Assembly (NCBI GenBank): GCA_028278625.1 | Contig: JANQDY010000101.1 | Coordinates: forward strand, 1 to 18,788 | Direction: 5' to 3' | From: Thermodesulfobacteriota bacterium | GTDB taxonomy: Bacteria; Desulfobacterota; DSM-4660; Desulfatiglandales; Desulfatiglandaceae | Length of the DNA stretch: 18,788 bases | Shown: positions 8,238 through 15,720 of the stretch, piece after piece | Layout of the letters: every line of letters begins with the position of its first letter | Numbering within the stretch: the stretch's first letter is position 1 | Program-made: the position numbers and the translations under genes | The notes under the pieces: generated by a model | The model's database searches: none | Told to the model about the DNA's origin: nothing | The model's input: the letters and a program-made list of their open reading frames with translations, nothing else

Positions 8238-8468
8238 TTCCTGAAAAATTCGCAGGGTGCCAAAAGGATAGATCGTTCTAAGTCCTCCGACCTTTATTCT
8301 CTCTGTTGCTCCGCTCCGAGGGACTTGAGATCGGCTTCCGATACGAGGCCTTTCACCTCTTTTCAGGACTCCCGCTGAATGGTCGCATCCCATCGGAAAA
8401 AGGACCTACACCATAGGAGAGTCTTTCATCTGGCACAAGGCATTCGTTTTACCATGTAATGCCACTGA
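8238..8468. other. Intergenic region with imperfect inverted repeats, no gene seen
   Basis: This gap separates the small gene pair from the carbamate kinase stop (the two face each other). It contains AAGTCCTC (8280-8287) partly complementary to GAGGGACTT (8318-8326), and a small ATCGG-CTT-CCGAT hairpin around 8330-8342. Neither is followed by a T run, so terminator function is unconvincing. No coding frame with a credible start was found. Confidence 0.4.
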
Positions 8469-9410
8469 TTAATCGCGGATCAATTCCGTGCCGGTTTTTC
8501 CCGCCAACGCATCTTGAATGGTTTCGACTGAGGTAATGATGGCTCTTTTTCCACCGCTACTGATGAACTGAATGGCCGCTTCAATTTTCGGGCCCATGGA
8601 GCCCTGAGGGAAATGGCCTTCCTTCTGGTATCCGGACGCCTCTTCCACTGATACAGAGCGCAGATTTTCCTGATCCGGTTTTTCATAGTTCAGGAAAGCG
8701 CCGTCCACGTCGGTTGCGATTAAAAAGATGTCAACGCCCACGTCTTGGGCCAGCTTTGCGCTGGCCAGGTCCTTGTCGATGACCGCGTCTACCCCTTGAA
8801 AAGCCCTCCCTTCCCTGATGACCGGGATGCCGCCCCCGCCGCAACAGATGACGATGAAGTCGTTTTCAATGAGTCTTTTTATTTCCCGCCGCTCAACGAT
8901 GGTGACCGGTTCGGGGGAGGCGACCAAGCGCCTGTACCCTTTGGGGGTTTTTCCGGTAACATAAGGGAGCCCTGCTGCCGTCTCCGCCGTGAAAGCGGGA
9001 CCGATGGGCTTTGAGGGCTTATGAAAGGCGGGATCCTTTTCATTGACCACCACGTAACTGAGAAGGCTCACCAGAGGCTGCTCCGCATGGATACCCAGGG
9101 ACATGAGTTCACTGTCCAGGGTGGATTCGATCATGTACCCGATTTGTCCCTGCGTCTGGGCCACCAGGATTTCGAGAGGCAAAGCAGGTGCCCGGTCACA
9201 GGATTCCTGCTGGAGGAGAAGGTCCCCCACCTGGGGTCCGTTACCGTGGGTGATGATGATCCGATACCGGCGGGAAAGCCTGGCGATTTGACGCACGGGG
9301 ATCCGCAGATTCTCGAACTGCTCCATAACGGTACCGGCCTGCCCTTTCTTAATGAGGGCATTTCCTCCCAGGGCCACCAGCAAAATCTCTTTTTTTGCTT
9401 TCTGTATCAT
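8469..9410 (-). CDS. arcC: Carbamate kinase
   Basis: Carbamate kinase interconverts ADP plus carbamoyl phosphate and ATP plus carbamate. It usually makes ATP at the end of arginine, agmatine or purine breakdown, but can run towards carbamoyl phosphate. The 313-residue length is right for the amino-acid-kinase fold family. Motifs in order are VALGGNAL (about 12-19), THGNGPQVG, LSYVVVNEKDPAF, CCGGGGIPV, DKDLASAKLA and FPQGSMGPKIEAA. The ATG at 9410 is preferred; a TTG two codons upstream (9416) is also possible, and neither has a clear ribosome site, suggesting coupling to the gene ending at 9446. No arginine deiminase, ornithine carbamoyltransferase or purine-degradation gene is nearby, so the carbamoyl phosphate source is unclear. 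Confidence 0.94.
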   Translation of the reverse strand: MIQKAKKEILLVALGGNALIKKGQAGTVMEQFENLRIPVRQIARLSRRYRIIITHGNGPQVGDLLLQQESCDRAPALPLEILVAQTQGQIGYMIESTLDSELMSLGIHAEQPLVSLLSYVVVNEKDPAFHKPSKPIGPAFTAETAAGLPYVTGKTPKGYRRLVASPEPVTIVERREIKRLIENDFIVICCGGGGIPVIREGRAFQGVDAVIDKDLASAKLAQDVGVDIFLIATDVDGAFLNYEKPDQENLRSVSVEEASGYQKEGHFPQGSMGPKIEAAIQFISSGGKRAIITSVETIQDALAGKTGTELIRD

Positions 9411-9445
9411 TCCCAATACCGAAGCCGGGTCCCTTGGTCCTCCAA

Positions 9446-10774
9446 TTATTGAATCTTCAGTCGGTGAAGACGCCCAAGGAGCGCTTCTTCCAAAGTGGGC
9501 TCTCCACGGTCCCGGTATTCATATCGCACCCGAATGGTCGGTTTCGGGATGGAGAGGATCCTCGTTAAGTGAATGGGTGTGGCAAAAAGCACCAGATCCG
9601 TTTGGGCGCGAGAGATGGTTTCTTCAAGATCCCTGATCTGCTCTTGGCTGTAGCCCATGGCAGGGAGAACTTTGCCCATGTGGGGGTACTGTTTATAGAC
9701 GTCTTTAATGGTTCCCACTGCATAGGGACGCGGATCAATGATGTCTGCTGCTTCGAATTTTTCCGCCGCGATGAGCCCCGCCCCGTGAGACATCTCTCCG
9801 TGGGTCAAGGTGGGTCCGTCTTCCACTACCAAAACCCGTTTTCCCCGGATTTGATCGGGATCATTGACGAGCACCGGCGATTCCGCAAGCAGGATTTCCG
9901 CCTTGGGGGCGTTTTTTTGAATGTTGGAACGGACGTTGTTCACATTTTCCGCCAAAGCCGTGTCCACCTTATTGATGACGGCAATGTCTGCCATGAGCAT
10001 ATTGGTTTCGCCGGGGAAATATGCCAACTCATGGCCTGTCCGATGGGGGTCAAACAGAACGATGTGCACATCCGGATAGTAGAAGGGCGTGTCGTTGTTT
10101 CCTCCGTCCCAGACAATCACATCCGCTTCCTTCTCAGCGGCTCGAAGGACTTTGCCGTAGTCCACACCCGCATACACCACGATTTGCTGATCCACCAGTG
10201 GTTCGTATTCTTCCCTTTCCTCTATGGTACACCGGTGTTTTTCAAAATCCCCATAGGATGCGTAGCGTTGAACCACCTGCGTTCGCAAGTCTCCATAGGG
10301 CATGGGATGGCGCACGGCAACCACCTTTTTGCCATGATGACGCAGGATCTCGCAGACCTTTCGGGTGGTTTGGGATTTGCCGCAGCCTGTTCTCACGGCA
10401 CAGACCGCCACAACCGGTTTTTGTGAACGGAGCATTGTGTAGGTGGCGCCGATAAGGATGAAATCCGCGCCTTCCGCCATCACCCGTGATGCCTTGTGCA
10501 TGACGTCCGAGTAGGGGACATCGCTGTAGGAAAAGGCGACCAGGTCGACTCTTTCCTTGCCAATGAGGTCCGGGAGGGATTTTTCCGCATAGATGGGTAC
10601 GCCCTCAGGATAAAGCTTCCCCGCAAGTTCGGGTGGATAGCGCCTCCCTTCGATGGTGGGGATTTGAGCCGCCGTAAAAGCGACAACTTCGTAACGGGGG
10701 TTGTCCCTGAAATAGACGTTGAAGTTATGGAAGTCTCTTCCCGCGGCCCCCATGATGATCACCTTCTCAACCAT
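9446..10774 (-). CDS. Cyclic 2,3-diphosphoglycerate synthetase-like P-loop GTPase (COG2403)
   Basis: A 442-residue cytoplasmic protein with an N-terminal Rossmann-like segment (VIIMGAAGRDFHNF, residues 5-18), a P-loop VRTGCGKSQTTR (127-138), a Walker-B-like VIVWDGGNNDTPF (219-231), and INKVD (267-271) resembling a guanine-specificity NKxD box. This architecture is that of the predicted-GTPase family COG2403, which includes archaeal cyclic 2,3-diphosphoglycerate synthetase. Bacterial members are often annotated with that name, but the true substrate in bacteria is not established. It sits 35 bases upstream of the carbamate kinase gene, a pairing I recall from other genomes, suggesting a shared carbamoyl- or acyl-phosphate metabolism. 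The start ATG 10774 has GAGGG 6 bases upstream. Confidence 0.85.
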   Translation of the reverse strand: MVEKVIIMGAAGRDFHNFNVYFRDNPRYEVVAFTAAQIPTIEGRRYPPELAGKLYPEGVPIYAEKSLPDLIGKERVDLVAFSYSDVPYSDVMHKASRVMAEGADFILIGATYTMLRSQKPVVAVCAVRTGCGKSQTTRKVCEILRHHGKKVVAVRHPMPYGDLRTQVVQRYASYGDFEKHRCTIEEREEYEPLVDQQIVVYAGVDYGKVLRAAEKEADVIVWDGGNNDTPFYYPDVHIVLFDPHRTGHELAYFPGETNMLMADIAVINKVDTALAENVNNVRSNIQKNAPKAEILLAESPVLVNDPDQIRGKRVLVVEDGPTLTHGEMSHGAGLIAAEKFEAADIIDPRPYAVGTIKDVYKQYPHMGKVLPAMGYSQEQIRDLEETISRAQTDLVLFATPIHLTRILSIPKPTIRVRYEYRDRGEPTLEEALLGRLHRLKIQ

Positions 10775-10829
10775 ATTAGGCCCTCAAAATAGTTGTCTCC
10801 AGCAAATGAATAACCCGTTGGCATATCAG

Positions 10830-10857
10830 ACCATACTTCCATTCTACACGGTTTCAA
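10830..10857 (-). promoter_or_regulatory. Possible weak promoter before the COG2403 gene
   Basis: In the 195-base gap after btpA, the minus strand shows TTGAAA (10857-10852), 16 bases, then TATGGT (10835-10830). If real, the GTPase-carbamate kinase pair can be transcribed separately from the sugar operon upstream. The match is modest. Confidence 0.3.
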
Positions 10858-10969
10858 CATGCGACGATTTTGAAGAACGGCCCTCCGATCAGGTCATGGA
10901 GAGGATGGTGGAACAAACCGGTATGCGGACGTTGTTTGCGTAGAGAAGCTATTAAACGCCCCTATTTCC

Positions 10970-11785
10970 TTATGACCGGATGGCCTTCACCTTGTCCATG
11001 AAGGCCCTGACCCGGTTTTCGTCCACATGGTTTTCAAACACCCCTTCGTACTTGAACGTGGTACCCACCACGGCCCCGTCGGCAATGGCCAGTTGATCTT
11101 CCACATTGTCCAGATTAACGCCGGTGTTGGCAAAAACCGCGGTCCTGGGGACCGCCTCCTTGACCTTCTGAAGGACTCTCCGGTCGGCCTGTGCCCCTGC
11201 CGTCAATCCGGAGACGCACAACCCGTCTGGACGGTTGTTAAAGACCGTTGATCGGGCAACCTCCACGATGTCCCGGTCGGCCAGATACCGGGCCGCCTCG
11301 GGGACGATATTAAAGAGAAGCTTCACCCTTTCAGCCCCGATGGCATGCTGGTGCCGCACCACGGCGCCGCAATCGGTATTCCAGAGGCCGAAGTCGCTGG
11401 CATACACGCCGGTGAAGATCTCCCGCACAAACCGGGCGCCGGTGGCCGCGGCAAGATCCAGGGAGGCGGCCCCATCCCAAAGCACGTTGACGCCATAGGG
11501 GACGCTCAGTTCGCTTGTGAGTTCTCCGATAACGCGCGCCATGGCGGCCACGGTGACGGTTTCCACCTTGGTGAGATACGGGAGGCTGAACTCGTTGGAA
11601 AACATGACGGCGTCGATGCCGCCATTTTGAAGGGCCAGCAGGTCCTTTTTGGCCCATTGGACCACGTCTTTCATGCCGCCATTTGGGTCAAAACCGGGAT
11701 CTCCCGGCAGGGCGTTCAGATGGCACATGCCGATGATCGGTTTTGTTACACCGAATATTGCTTCGATCCATGATAGGGTCTCCAT
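10970..11785 (-). CDS. BtpA/SgcQ-family TIM-barrel protein
   Basis: A 271-residue soluble protein of the BtpA family (PF03437), named from a cyanobacterial photosystem I biogenesis factor but also including SgcQ of the E. coli sgc putative sugar-catabolic operon. The family opening GMCHLNALPGDPGF is at residues 19-32. Repeating beta-alpha units follow, with YGVNVLWDG (97-105), FVREIFTGVYASDFG (119-133), FANTGVN (218-224) and a C-terminal ADGAVVGTTFK (235-245) that looks like the phosphate-binding end of a TIM barrel. GGAGG stands 7 bases before the ATG, overlapping the kinase stop region (19-base gap). Its location after an FGGY kinase argues for a role in sugar-phosphate metabolism rather than photosynthesis; the reaction is unknown. 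Confidence 0.9.
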   Translation of the reverse strand: METLSWIEAIFGVTKPIIGMCHLNALPGDPGFDPNGGMKDVVQWAKKDLLALQNGGIDAVMFSNEFSLPYLTKVETVTVAAMARVIGELTSELSVPYGVNVLWDGAASLDLAAATGARFVREIFTGVYASDFGLWNTDCGAVVRHQHAIGAERVKLLFNIVPEAARYLADRDIVEVARSTVFNNRPDGLCVSGLTAGAQADRRVLQKVKEAVPRTAVFANTGVNLDNVEDQLAIADGAVVGTTFKYEGVFENHVDENRVRAFMDKVKAIRS

Positions 11786-11804
11786 AAGATTCCTCCGGAA
11801 AAGT

Positions 11805-13349
11805 CTAATTGCCGTTCCCTTTACGGGAGCGGGGCAGTTCGTGCATCAGTTGCCGGGTGTTGTCGTACAGGGAACGGAAAATCCGGTAAAATGGTCCATA
11901 CCGTTGGTGATTCTCAGGGTTCGGGGTGAAGGCCTTTTCCGTTTTTACCCAGCAATTGATTTCTCCTAAATTTTTGAACATTCCAACACCCACCCCCGCC
12001 ATAAAAGCGTCTCCATAGCAGGCCCCCGCCGATTGCCCGGGTAGGAGAAGCGTCACATTGGCGATGTCCGCCACCGACTGCATCCATAAGGGATTTTTTG
12101 TGCCTCCCCCCACGGCCAGGATCCTCCTGGGGCTGACCCCCTCTTGCCCCATTGCCTCCAGGTTGTGGCGGATGCCGTAGCCCACACCCTCCAAAAGGGC
12201 GCGATAGATGTCTCCACGGGTGTGGGACAGTCCCAGCCCAAATAGGACCCCTTTGGCTTTTGGGTCGTGAAGCGGCGTGCGCTCTCCCTCGAAATAGGGG
12301 AGGGCGATGAGACCGTTGGCCCCTGGGGAGGATTGGGCTGCTTCCCGTGAAAGAGCCTCATAGGCGCTCTCACCGCCTGATTGTTCCCGCAACACCTCTT
12401 TCCGGGCGAATCGGTCCCGGAACCAGGTGGTCAGGCTGCCGGAAGTGGACATGCCCCCCATAAAGGCAAAGGTCCCGGGTTCCAGAAAATGGGCACTCCA
12501 GAAATGTTCCGTCTTGATCCGCTGTTGGGTCTTCATGATGAAGAAGATGCTGCTGCCGAACATGCACATCATGTCACCCGCATCCGCTACCCCTGTGCTG
12601 ACGGCCTCGGCGGCTGCGTCGATGGTGCCTGTTATGACCGGTGTCCCCTGGGCCAGGCCCGTCTCACGGGCGGCCTCAGCCGTCACTTGGCCCGCAATAT
12701 CACAGCTCCAGGTGGTCTTTGGCAGGCGATCCGGGGGGGTGATATGGAGGGCCGCACGATCGTTCCACTTGAAACGGTGAATGTCGTAGAGGGGTCCGTA
12801 GCCGCAGGCGGTGTAGTGGTCCATGGTGAGCCTCCCGGTAAGCTTGTAGACCAGATAGCTCTGGCTGGTAACAAACCACCGGGTTTTGGCATAAACTTCA
12901 GGTTCCTTTCGACGGATCCAGAGAATCTTGGGGCCGCAGGCCTGTGCGTCCAAATGGGTACCGCTTCCTTGAAAAATCTGTTCCCTGCCCAGGATCTTTT
13001 CCAGGTCCTCTATCTCTTCGGAGGCCCTTGCGTCGATGCCGTAGAGGATTCCGGGCCTGAGAGGCCGCCCCTCACCATCCAGGGGAAGGACGCATGGGCC
13101 GATGGCGCTGGCCCCGATCCCGCGAATCCGATTGGAAGGGACCCCTGAAGTTGCGAGCAGGCTTTGAACGATCATCTTGAAATCGTGCCACCATACCCGG
13201 TCGGCGTCCTGTTCGAAAAGGCCGGGTTCGGGCATATCCATCCCATGGGGCACCTGGTGGTCGGCCACCACCGCCCCTTCGGAATCCACCAGCACCCCCT
13301 TGGAAGAATAGGTTCCCACATCCACGCCCAACAGATATTCTTTTCCCAT
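11805..13349 (-). CDS. FGGY-family carbohydrate kinase (xylulokinase-like)
   Basis: ATP-dependent sugar kinase of 514 residues, full length for the family. The first ATP-phosphate motif LGVDVGTYSSKG is at 7-18. The catalytic-base aspartate is D244 in TGTIDAAAEA. The second-domain nucleotide motif AVGGGTKNP is at 412-420, followed by AGACYGDAFMAGVGVG (441-456), the degenerate FGGY signature 2. The fold is closest to the xylulose/ribulose/LsrK-like members; the sugar cannot be read from sequence. ATG 13349 has GCGAGG about 7 bases upstream; an ATG two codons earlier (13355) would leave almost no spacing. It lies 15 bases after the aminopeptidase gene and 19 before btpA, forming one operon. It is the first of two sugar kinases in the locus, DhaKL being the other. 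Confidence 0.93.
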   Translation of the reverse strand: MGKEYLLGVDVGTYSSKGVLVDSEGAVVADHQVPHGMDMPEPGLFEQDADRVWWHDFKMIVQSLLATSGVPSNRIRGIGASAIGPCVLPLDGEGRPLRPGILYGIDARASEEIEDLEKILGREQIFQGSGTHLDAQACGPKILWIRRKEPEVYAKTRWFVTSQSYLVYKLTGRLTMDHYTACGYGPLYDIHRFKWNDRAALHITPPDRLPKTTWSCDIAGQVTAEAARETGLAQGTPVITGTIDAAAEAVSTGVADAGDMMCMFGSSIFFIMKTQQRIKTEHFWSAHFLEPGTFAFMGGMSTSGSLTTWFRDRFARKEVLREQSGGESAYEALSREAAQSSPGANGLIALPYFEGERTPLHDPKAKGVLFGLGLSHTRGDIYRALLEGVGYGIRHNLEAMGQEGVSPRRILAVGGGTKNPLWMQSVADIANVTLLLPGQSAGACYGDAFMAGVGVGMFKNLGEINCWVKTEKAFTPNPENHQRYGPFYRIFRSLYDNTRQLMHELPRSRKGNGN

Positions 13350-13364
13350 GTGCATGCCTCGCCC

Positions 13365-14432
13365 TTAAATGAGCATCCGGCCCTTTTCAAAGATCCGTCT
13401 GCCGTCCAGGTAGACCTCCCCTTCCTGTCTCAGGTCTTTAATGATATCCCAATGGATGGCTGATTGATTGGTTCCCCCGGTACCGGGATAGGACCGCCCC
13501 AGAGCGATGTGCACTGTACCGCCCATCTTCTCATCCAGTAGGATATCCCGGCAAAAATATTTGATCTCGTTGTTGGTGCCGAAAGCAAACTCTCCGACGC
13601 GGCTCGCACCGGCATCGGTGTGAATCACCGCCTGCAGAAAATCGTTGTTGGTGGAGGAGCGGGCCTCCACCAGTTCTCCCTTGTCCCAGCGAAGGGACAA
13701 ATCCTCCATCAATCGCCCGCCCAATACACCGGGGAACTCGAAACGGATGCAACCATCGACGCTGGTCTCCACCGGGGAGGTGGCGATTTCTCCATCGGGC
13801 ATATTGATCCGTCCGTCCAGCACATCCCAGGTGCGGCCATCCACCGAAAATGTCAGATCCGTATCCCTCCCCAGCACCCGGACCTTATGACCCCGCCCCA
13901 GAATCTCCGCCTGACGGTGCCATTCCTTGCCGAGGGCGTTCCAGTCCAGCAGGGAAGCCTTGAAGAACATTTCCGTTATTGTCTCCTGGTCGATCCCTGC
14001 CTGCTGGGCCAGGGCACCGTTGGGGACCCGGACCAGGCACCAACGGGTCTTTTCCCAGCGCAGGGTCGAGATCTTTCCCATGGCGCGTCTCAGCAAGGAT
14101 AGTTTTTCCCCGGAGATGTCCCAGAAGACGTCCAGGTTGTGGGCGCCTCTGAGGCCCAAATAGCAGTCGGCCCATTCCATGCCCGTGGCCTCCATTTCCG
14201 GTTCCCACCCGATTTGTTCACGGCTCCCGTACTTCAAAACCAGCCGGTTCAATTCCTCGGATAAAAACTGCACCTGGGGATAGGCCCCGGATTTGACGCA
14301 GGCCTCATAGACCGCCAGGGTTAGTTCGTAGGCCTCAGGTTCCACCATGGCGATCATGACCCTTTCTCCCGGCTTTATGCCTAAGGAGTGGTTCACCAAA
14401 AGATCTCCCAACTGCCGCCACCGTCTGTCCAC
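13365..14432 (-). CDS. M29-family metallo-aminopeptidase-like protein
   Basis: A 355-residue cytoplasmic protein related to the thermophilic aminopeptidases (AmpS/AmpT, peptidase family M29). Metal-site residues are all visible: E215 (NMPDGEIATSP), E281 (GEFAFG), H308 (HIALG), H327 and D329 (HWD), plus the active-site Y315. The spacing E215 to E281 and H308 to Y315 matches the T. thermophilus enzyme as I recall it, so it should be catalytically competent. It starts at GTG 14432 with CGGAGG 5 bases upstream; an overlapping ATG at 14434 is out of frame. The known family removes N-terminal amino acids from peptides, but here it heads an operon of sugar genes, so it may act on an amide-linked or otherwise unusual substrate. 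Shorter than the roughly 410-residue prototype. Confidence 0.88.
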   Translation of the reverse strand: MDRRWRQLGDLLVNHSLGIKPGERVMIAMVEPEAYELTLAVYEACVKSGAYPQVQFLSEELNRLVLKYGSREQIGWEPEMEATGMEWADCYLGLRGAHNLDVFWDISGEKLSLLRRAMGKISTLRWEKTRWCLVRVPNGALAQQAGIDQETITEMFFKASLLDWNALGKEWHRQAEILGRGHKVRVLGRDTDLTFSVDGRTWDVLDGRINMPDGEIATSPVETSVDGCIRFEFPGVLGGRLMEDLSLRWDKGELVEARSSTNNDFLQAVIHTDAGASRVGEFAFGTNNEIKYFCRDILLDEKMGGTVHIALGRSYPGTGGTNQSAIHWDIIKDLRQEGEVYLDGRRIFEKGRMLI

Positions 14433-14462
14433 ATGCGCCTCCGTCGTTCCTTTTGGCCCATG

Positions 14463-14491
14463 GTTCTACCTTAGAGACGCCCCTTGGTCAA
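14463..14491 (-). promoter_or_regulatory. Promoter of the aminopeptidase-FGGY-BtpA operon
   Basis: Minus strand TTGACC (14491-14486), a 17-base spacer and TAGAAC (14468-14463). Transcription from about 14456 would leave a leader of roughly 24 bases before the GTG start at 14432. Confidence 0.5.
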
Positions 14492-14509
14492 CAGATTTGC
14501 AGCTATTTT

Positions 14510-14572
14510 GGTTTATCATGATTTGTATTGACACTGATTCGTTCACTATTATAAGTTTGCTCATCATAAACC
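14510..14572. promoter_or_regulatory. Inverted-repeat operator candidate spanning the divergent promoter
   Basis: GGTTTATCATGA (14510-14521) and TCATCATAAACC (14561-14572) are reverse complements at 11 of 12 positions. The left arm lies just upstream of the -35 box of the plus-strand promoter; the right arm overlaps its predicted transcription start. The centres are 51 bases apart, close to five helical turns, fitting two half-sites of a dimeric or looping regulator. No regulator gene is in the window, so the binding protein is unknown. Confidence 0.5.
14528..14555 (+). promoter_or_regulatory. Promoter of the binding protein-dhaK-dhaL operon
   Basis: A consensus -35 TTGACA (14528-14533), 16 bases, then TATAAG (14550-14555). 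The predicted start is about 14562, within the right arm of the inverted repeat. This is the strongest promoter match in the metabolic block. Confidence 0.7.
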
Positions 14573-14600
14573 CTAAAACCGTGTCGAAAGGAGGATGAAA

Positions 14601-15632
14601 ATGAAGAAGCTGTTTGTTCTGTTGCTGGCATTGGTCCTTACGGTCAGTTTTGGTATGACCGTGAGTGCAAAAGAGAAAGGGAAGAAGACCTACGAGATCG
14701 TCATGGTGGTCAAATTGGAGGGGGTGGCCTGGTTTGATAACATGCGCCTCGGCATCGAGGCCTTCAACAAGCAATTCGACGATGTCAACGCCTATCAGAT
14801 CGGTGCTGACACGGCTGATCCCGCGGCCCAGGTGGCCCTGGTGGAAGACCTGATCGCCAAAGGGGTGGACGCCATCCTGGTGGTCCCCAACGATCCGGAA
14901 TCTCTGGTGCCGGCCTTCAAAAAGGCAAACAAGGCGGGGATTTTAACCTTTACCCACGAGGCCTCCAACCAGAAACAGGTCAGCTTTGATATCGAGGCCT
15001 TTGACAACATCGCCTACGGCCGCCATATGATGGACCAGATGGCCCAGTGGATGAACAAGAAAGGCCAGTGGCAGCCTTTCGTGGGCCACCTCACCTCCAC
15101 CACCCACAACGAATGGGTGGATGGCGAGCAGATGGAAGCCAAGGAGAAGTTTCCGGAAATCGTTCAAGCCGCAAAGAGGATCGAGGAAAAGGAGAATCAG
15201 CAGGTCGCTTATGAGAAGTCTTTGGAATTGCTTAAAACCTACCCCGATCTGAAGGCCATCATGGGAAGCGCCATGAGCACCGTGCCGGGAGCGGCCCAGG
15301 CCATTGAGGAGAAGGGCCGAATCGGAAAGGTAGGCGCCTTCGGCACGTGCCTTCCCTCCGTAGCCGGGGATTATCTGGAGAGCGGTGCCGCCATATCCAT
15401 CCATTTCTGGGTTCCGGCCGACGCCGGGTATGCCACCTGCATGGCGGCCTACAAGACCCTCAAAGGGGAGGAGATCAAGGATGGGACCAACCTGGGAAGG
15501 CCCGGCTATGAGAACATCATCATCAAGAAGAACAAATCCGGCGTTCCGGTGATCTATGGGCAGGCCTGGATGGACGTGACCAAGGAAAACCTGAAAGATT
15601 GGAAAAAGCCAGACGGCGACTATAAACTGTAA
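14601..15632 (+). CDS. LsrB/RhaS-like periplasmic sugar-binding protein
   Basis: A 343-residue type I periplasmic binding protein for an ABC sugar importer. A signal peptide is clear: MKK, a Leu/Val-rich core and a VSA cleavage site after residue 23. The mature protein has a two-lobed fold opening YEIVMVVKLEGVAWFDNM, ILVVPNDPESLVPAFKKA (92-109) and the family ending VTKENLKDW. It is most like LsrB (autoinducer-2) and rhamnose-binding proteins. In a by-eye alignment the AI-2-contacting Asp-Gln pair of LsrB is replaced by T168-H169 (TSTTHNEW), so AI-2 is probably not the ligand. ATG 14601 is chosen because AAAGGAGG lies 7 bases before it; an ATG at 14595 would be only 1 base from it. No permease or ATPase gene adjoins. 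Confidence 0.9.
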   Translation: MKKLFVLLLALVLTVSFGMTVSAKEKGKKTYEIVMVVKLEGVAWFDNMRLGIEAFNKQFDDVNAYQIGADTADPAAQVALVEDLIAKGVDAILVVPNDPESLVPAFKKANKAGILTFTHEASNQKQVSFDIEAFDNIAYGRHMMDQMAQWMNKKGQWQPFVGHLTSTTHNEWVDGEQMEAKEKFPEIVQAAKRIEEKENQQVAYEKSLELLKTYPDLKAIMGSAMSTVPGAAQAIEEKGRIGKVGAFGTCLPSVAGDYLESGAAISIHFWVPADAGYATCMAAYKTLKGEEIKDGTNLGRPGYENIIIKKNKSGVPVIYGQAWMDVTKENLKDWKKPDGDYKL

Positions 15633-15639
15633 AATGCAT

Positions 15640-15671
15640 GGGTCGATTGGAGTCCCTTCTCCAATCGGCCC
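15640..15671 (+). promoter_or_regulatory. Intercistronic hairpin between binding-protein gene and dhaK
   Basis: A 13-base-pair stem (15640-15652 with 15659-15671, one G-U pair) closes a 6-base loop 8 bases after the binding-protein stop. It lacks a T run, so it is more likely an mRNA-stabilising or attenuating structure that raises binding-protein expression over dhaKL than a full terminator. Confidence 0.6.
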
Positions 15672-15720
15672 CGAAAGCGTTTCTTTAAACTGAATTTTCT
15701 TCTTCATGAGGATAAAGACC

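Noticed and set aside
7971..8393. 140-codon minus-strand frame covering the acidic small gene and the following gap
   Set aside because: The plus-strand pair has overlapping stop/start and ribosome sites; the minus frame lacks any recognisable feature.
9569..10426. 285-codon plus-strand frame
   Set aside because: Shadow of the COG2403 GTPase gene, which carries P-loop and Walker B motifs on the minus strand.
14548..14553. Perfect minus-strand TATAAT that could serve the aminopeptidase operon
   Set aside because: No -35 box lies at a suitable distance, and TTGACC/TAGAAC nearer the gene is a better fit.
14601..15632. Binding protein as a genuine AI-2 receptor (LsrB)
   Set aside because: The AI-2-contacting Asp-Gln pair appears replaced by Thr-His, and no lsrA, lsrC, lsrD, lsrF or lsrG homologue is nearby.
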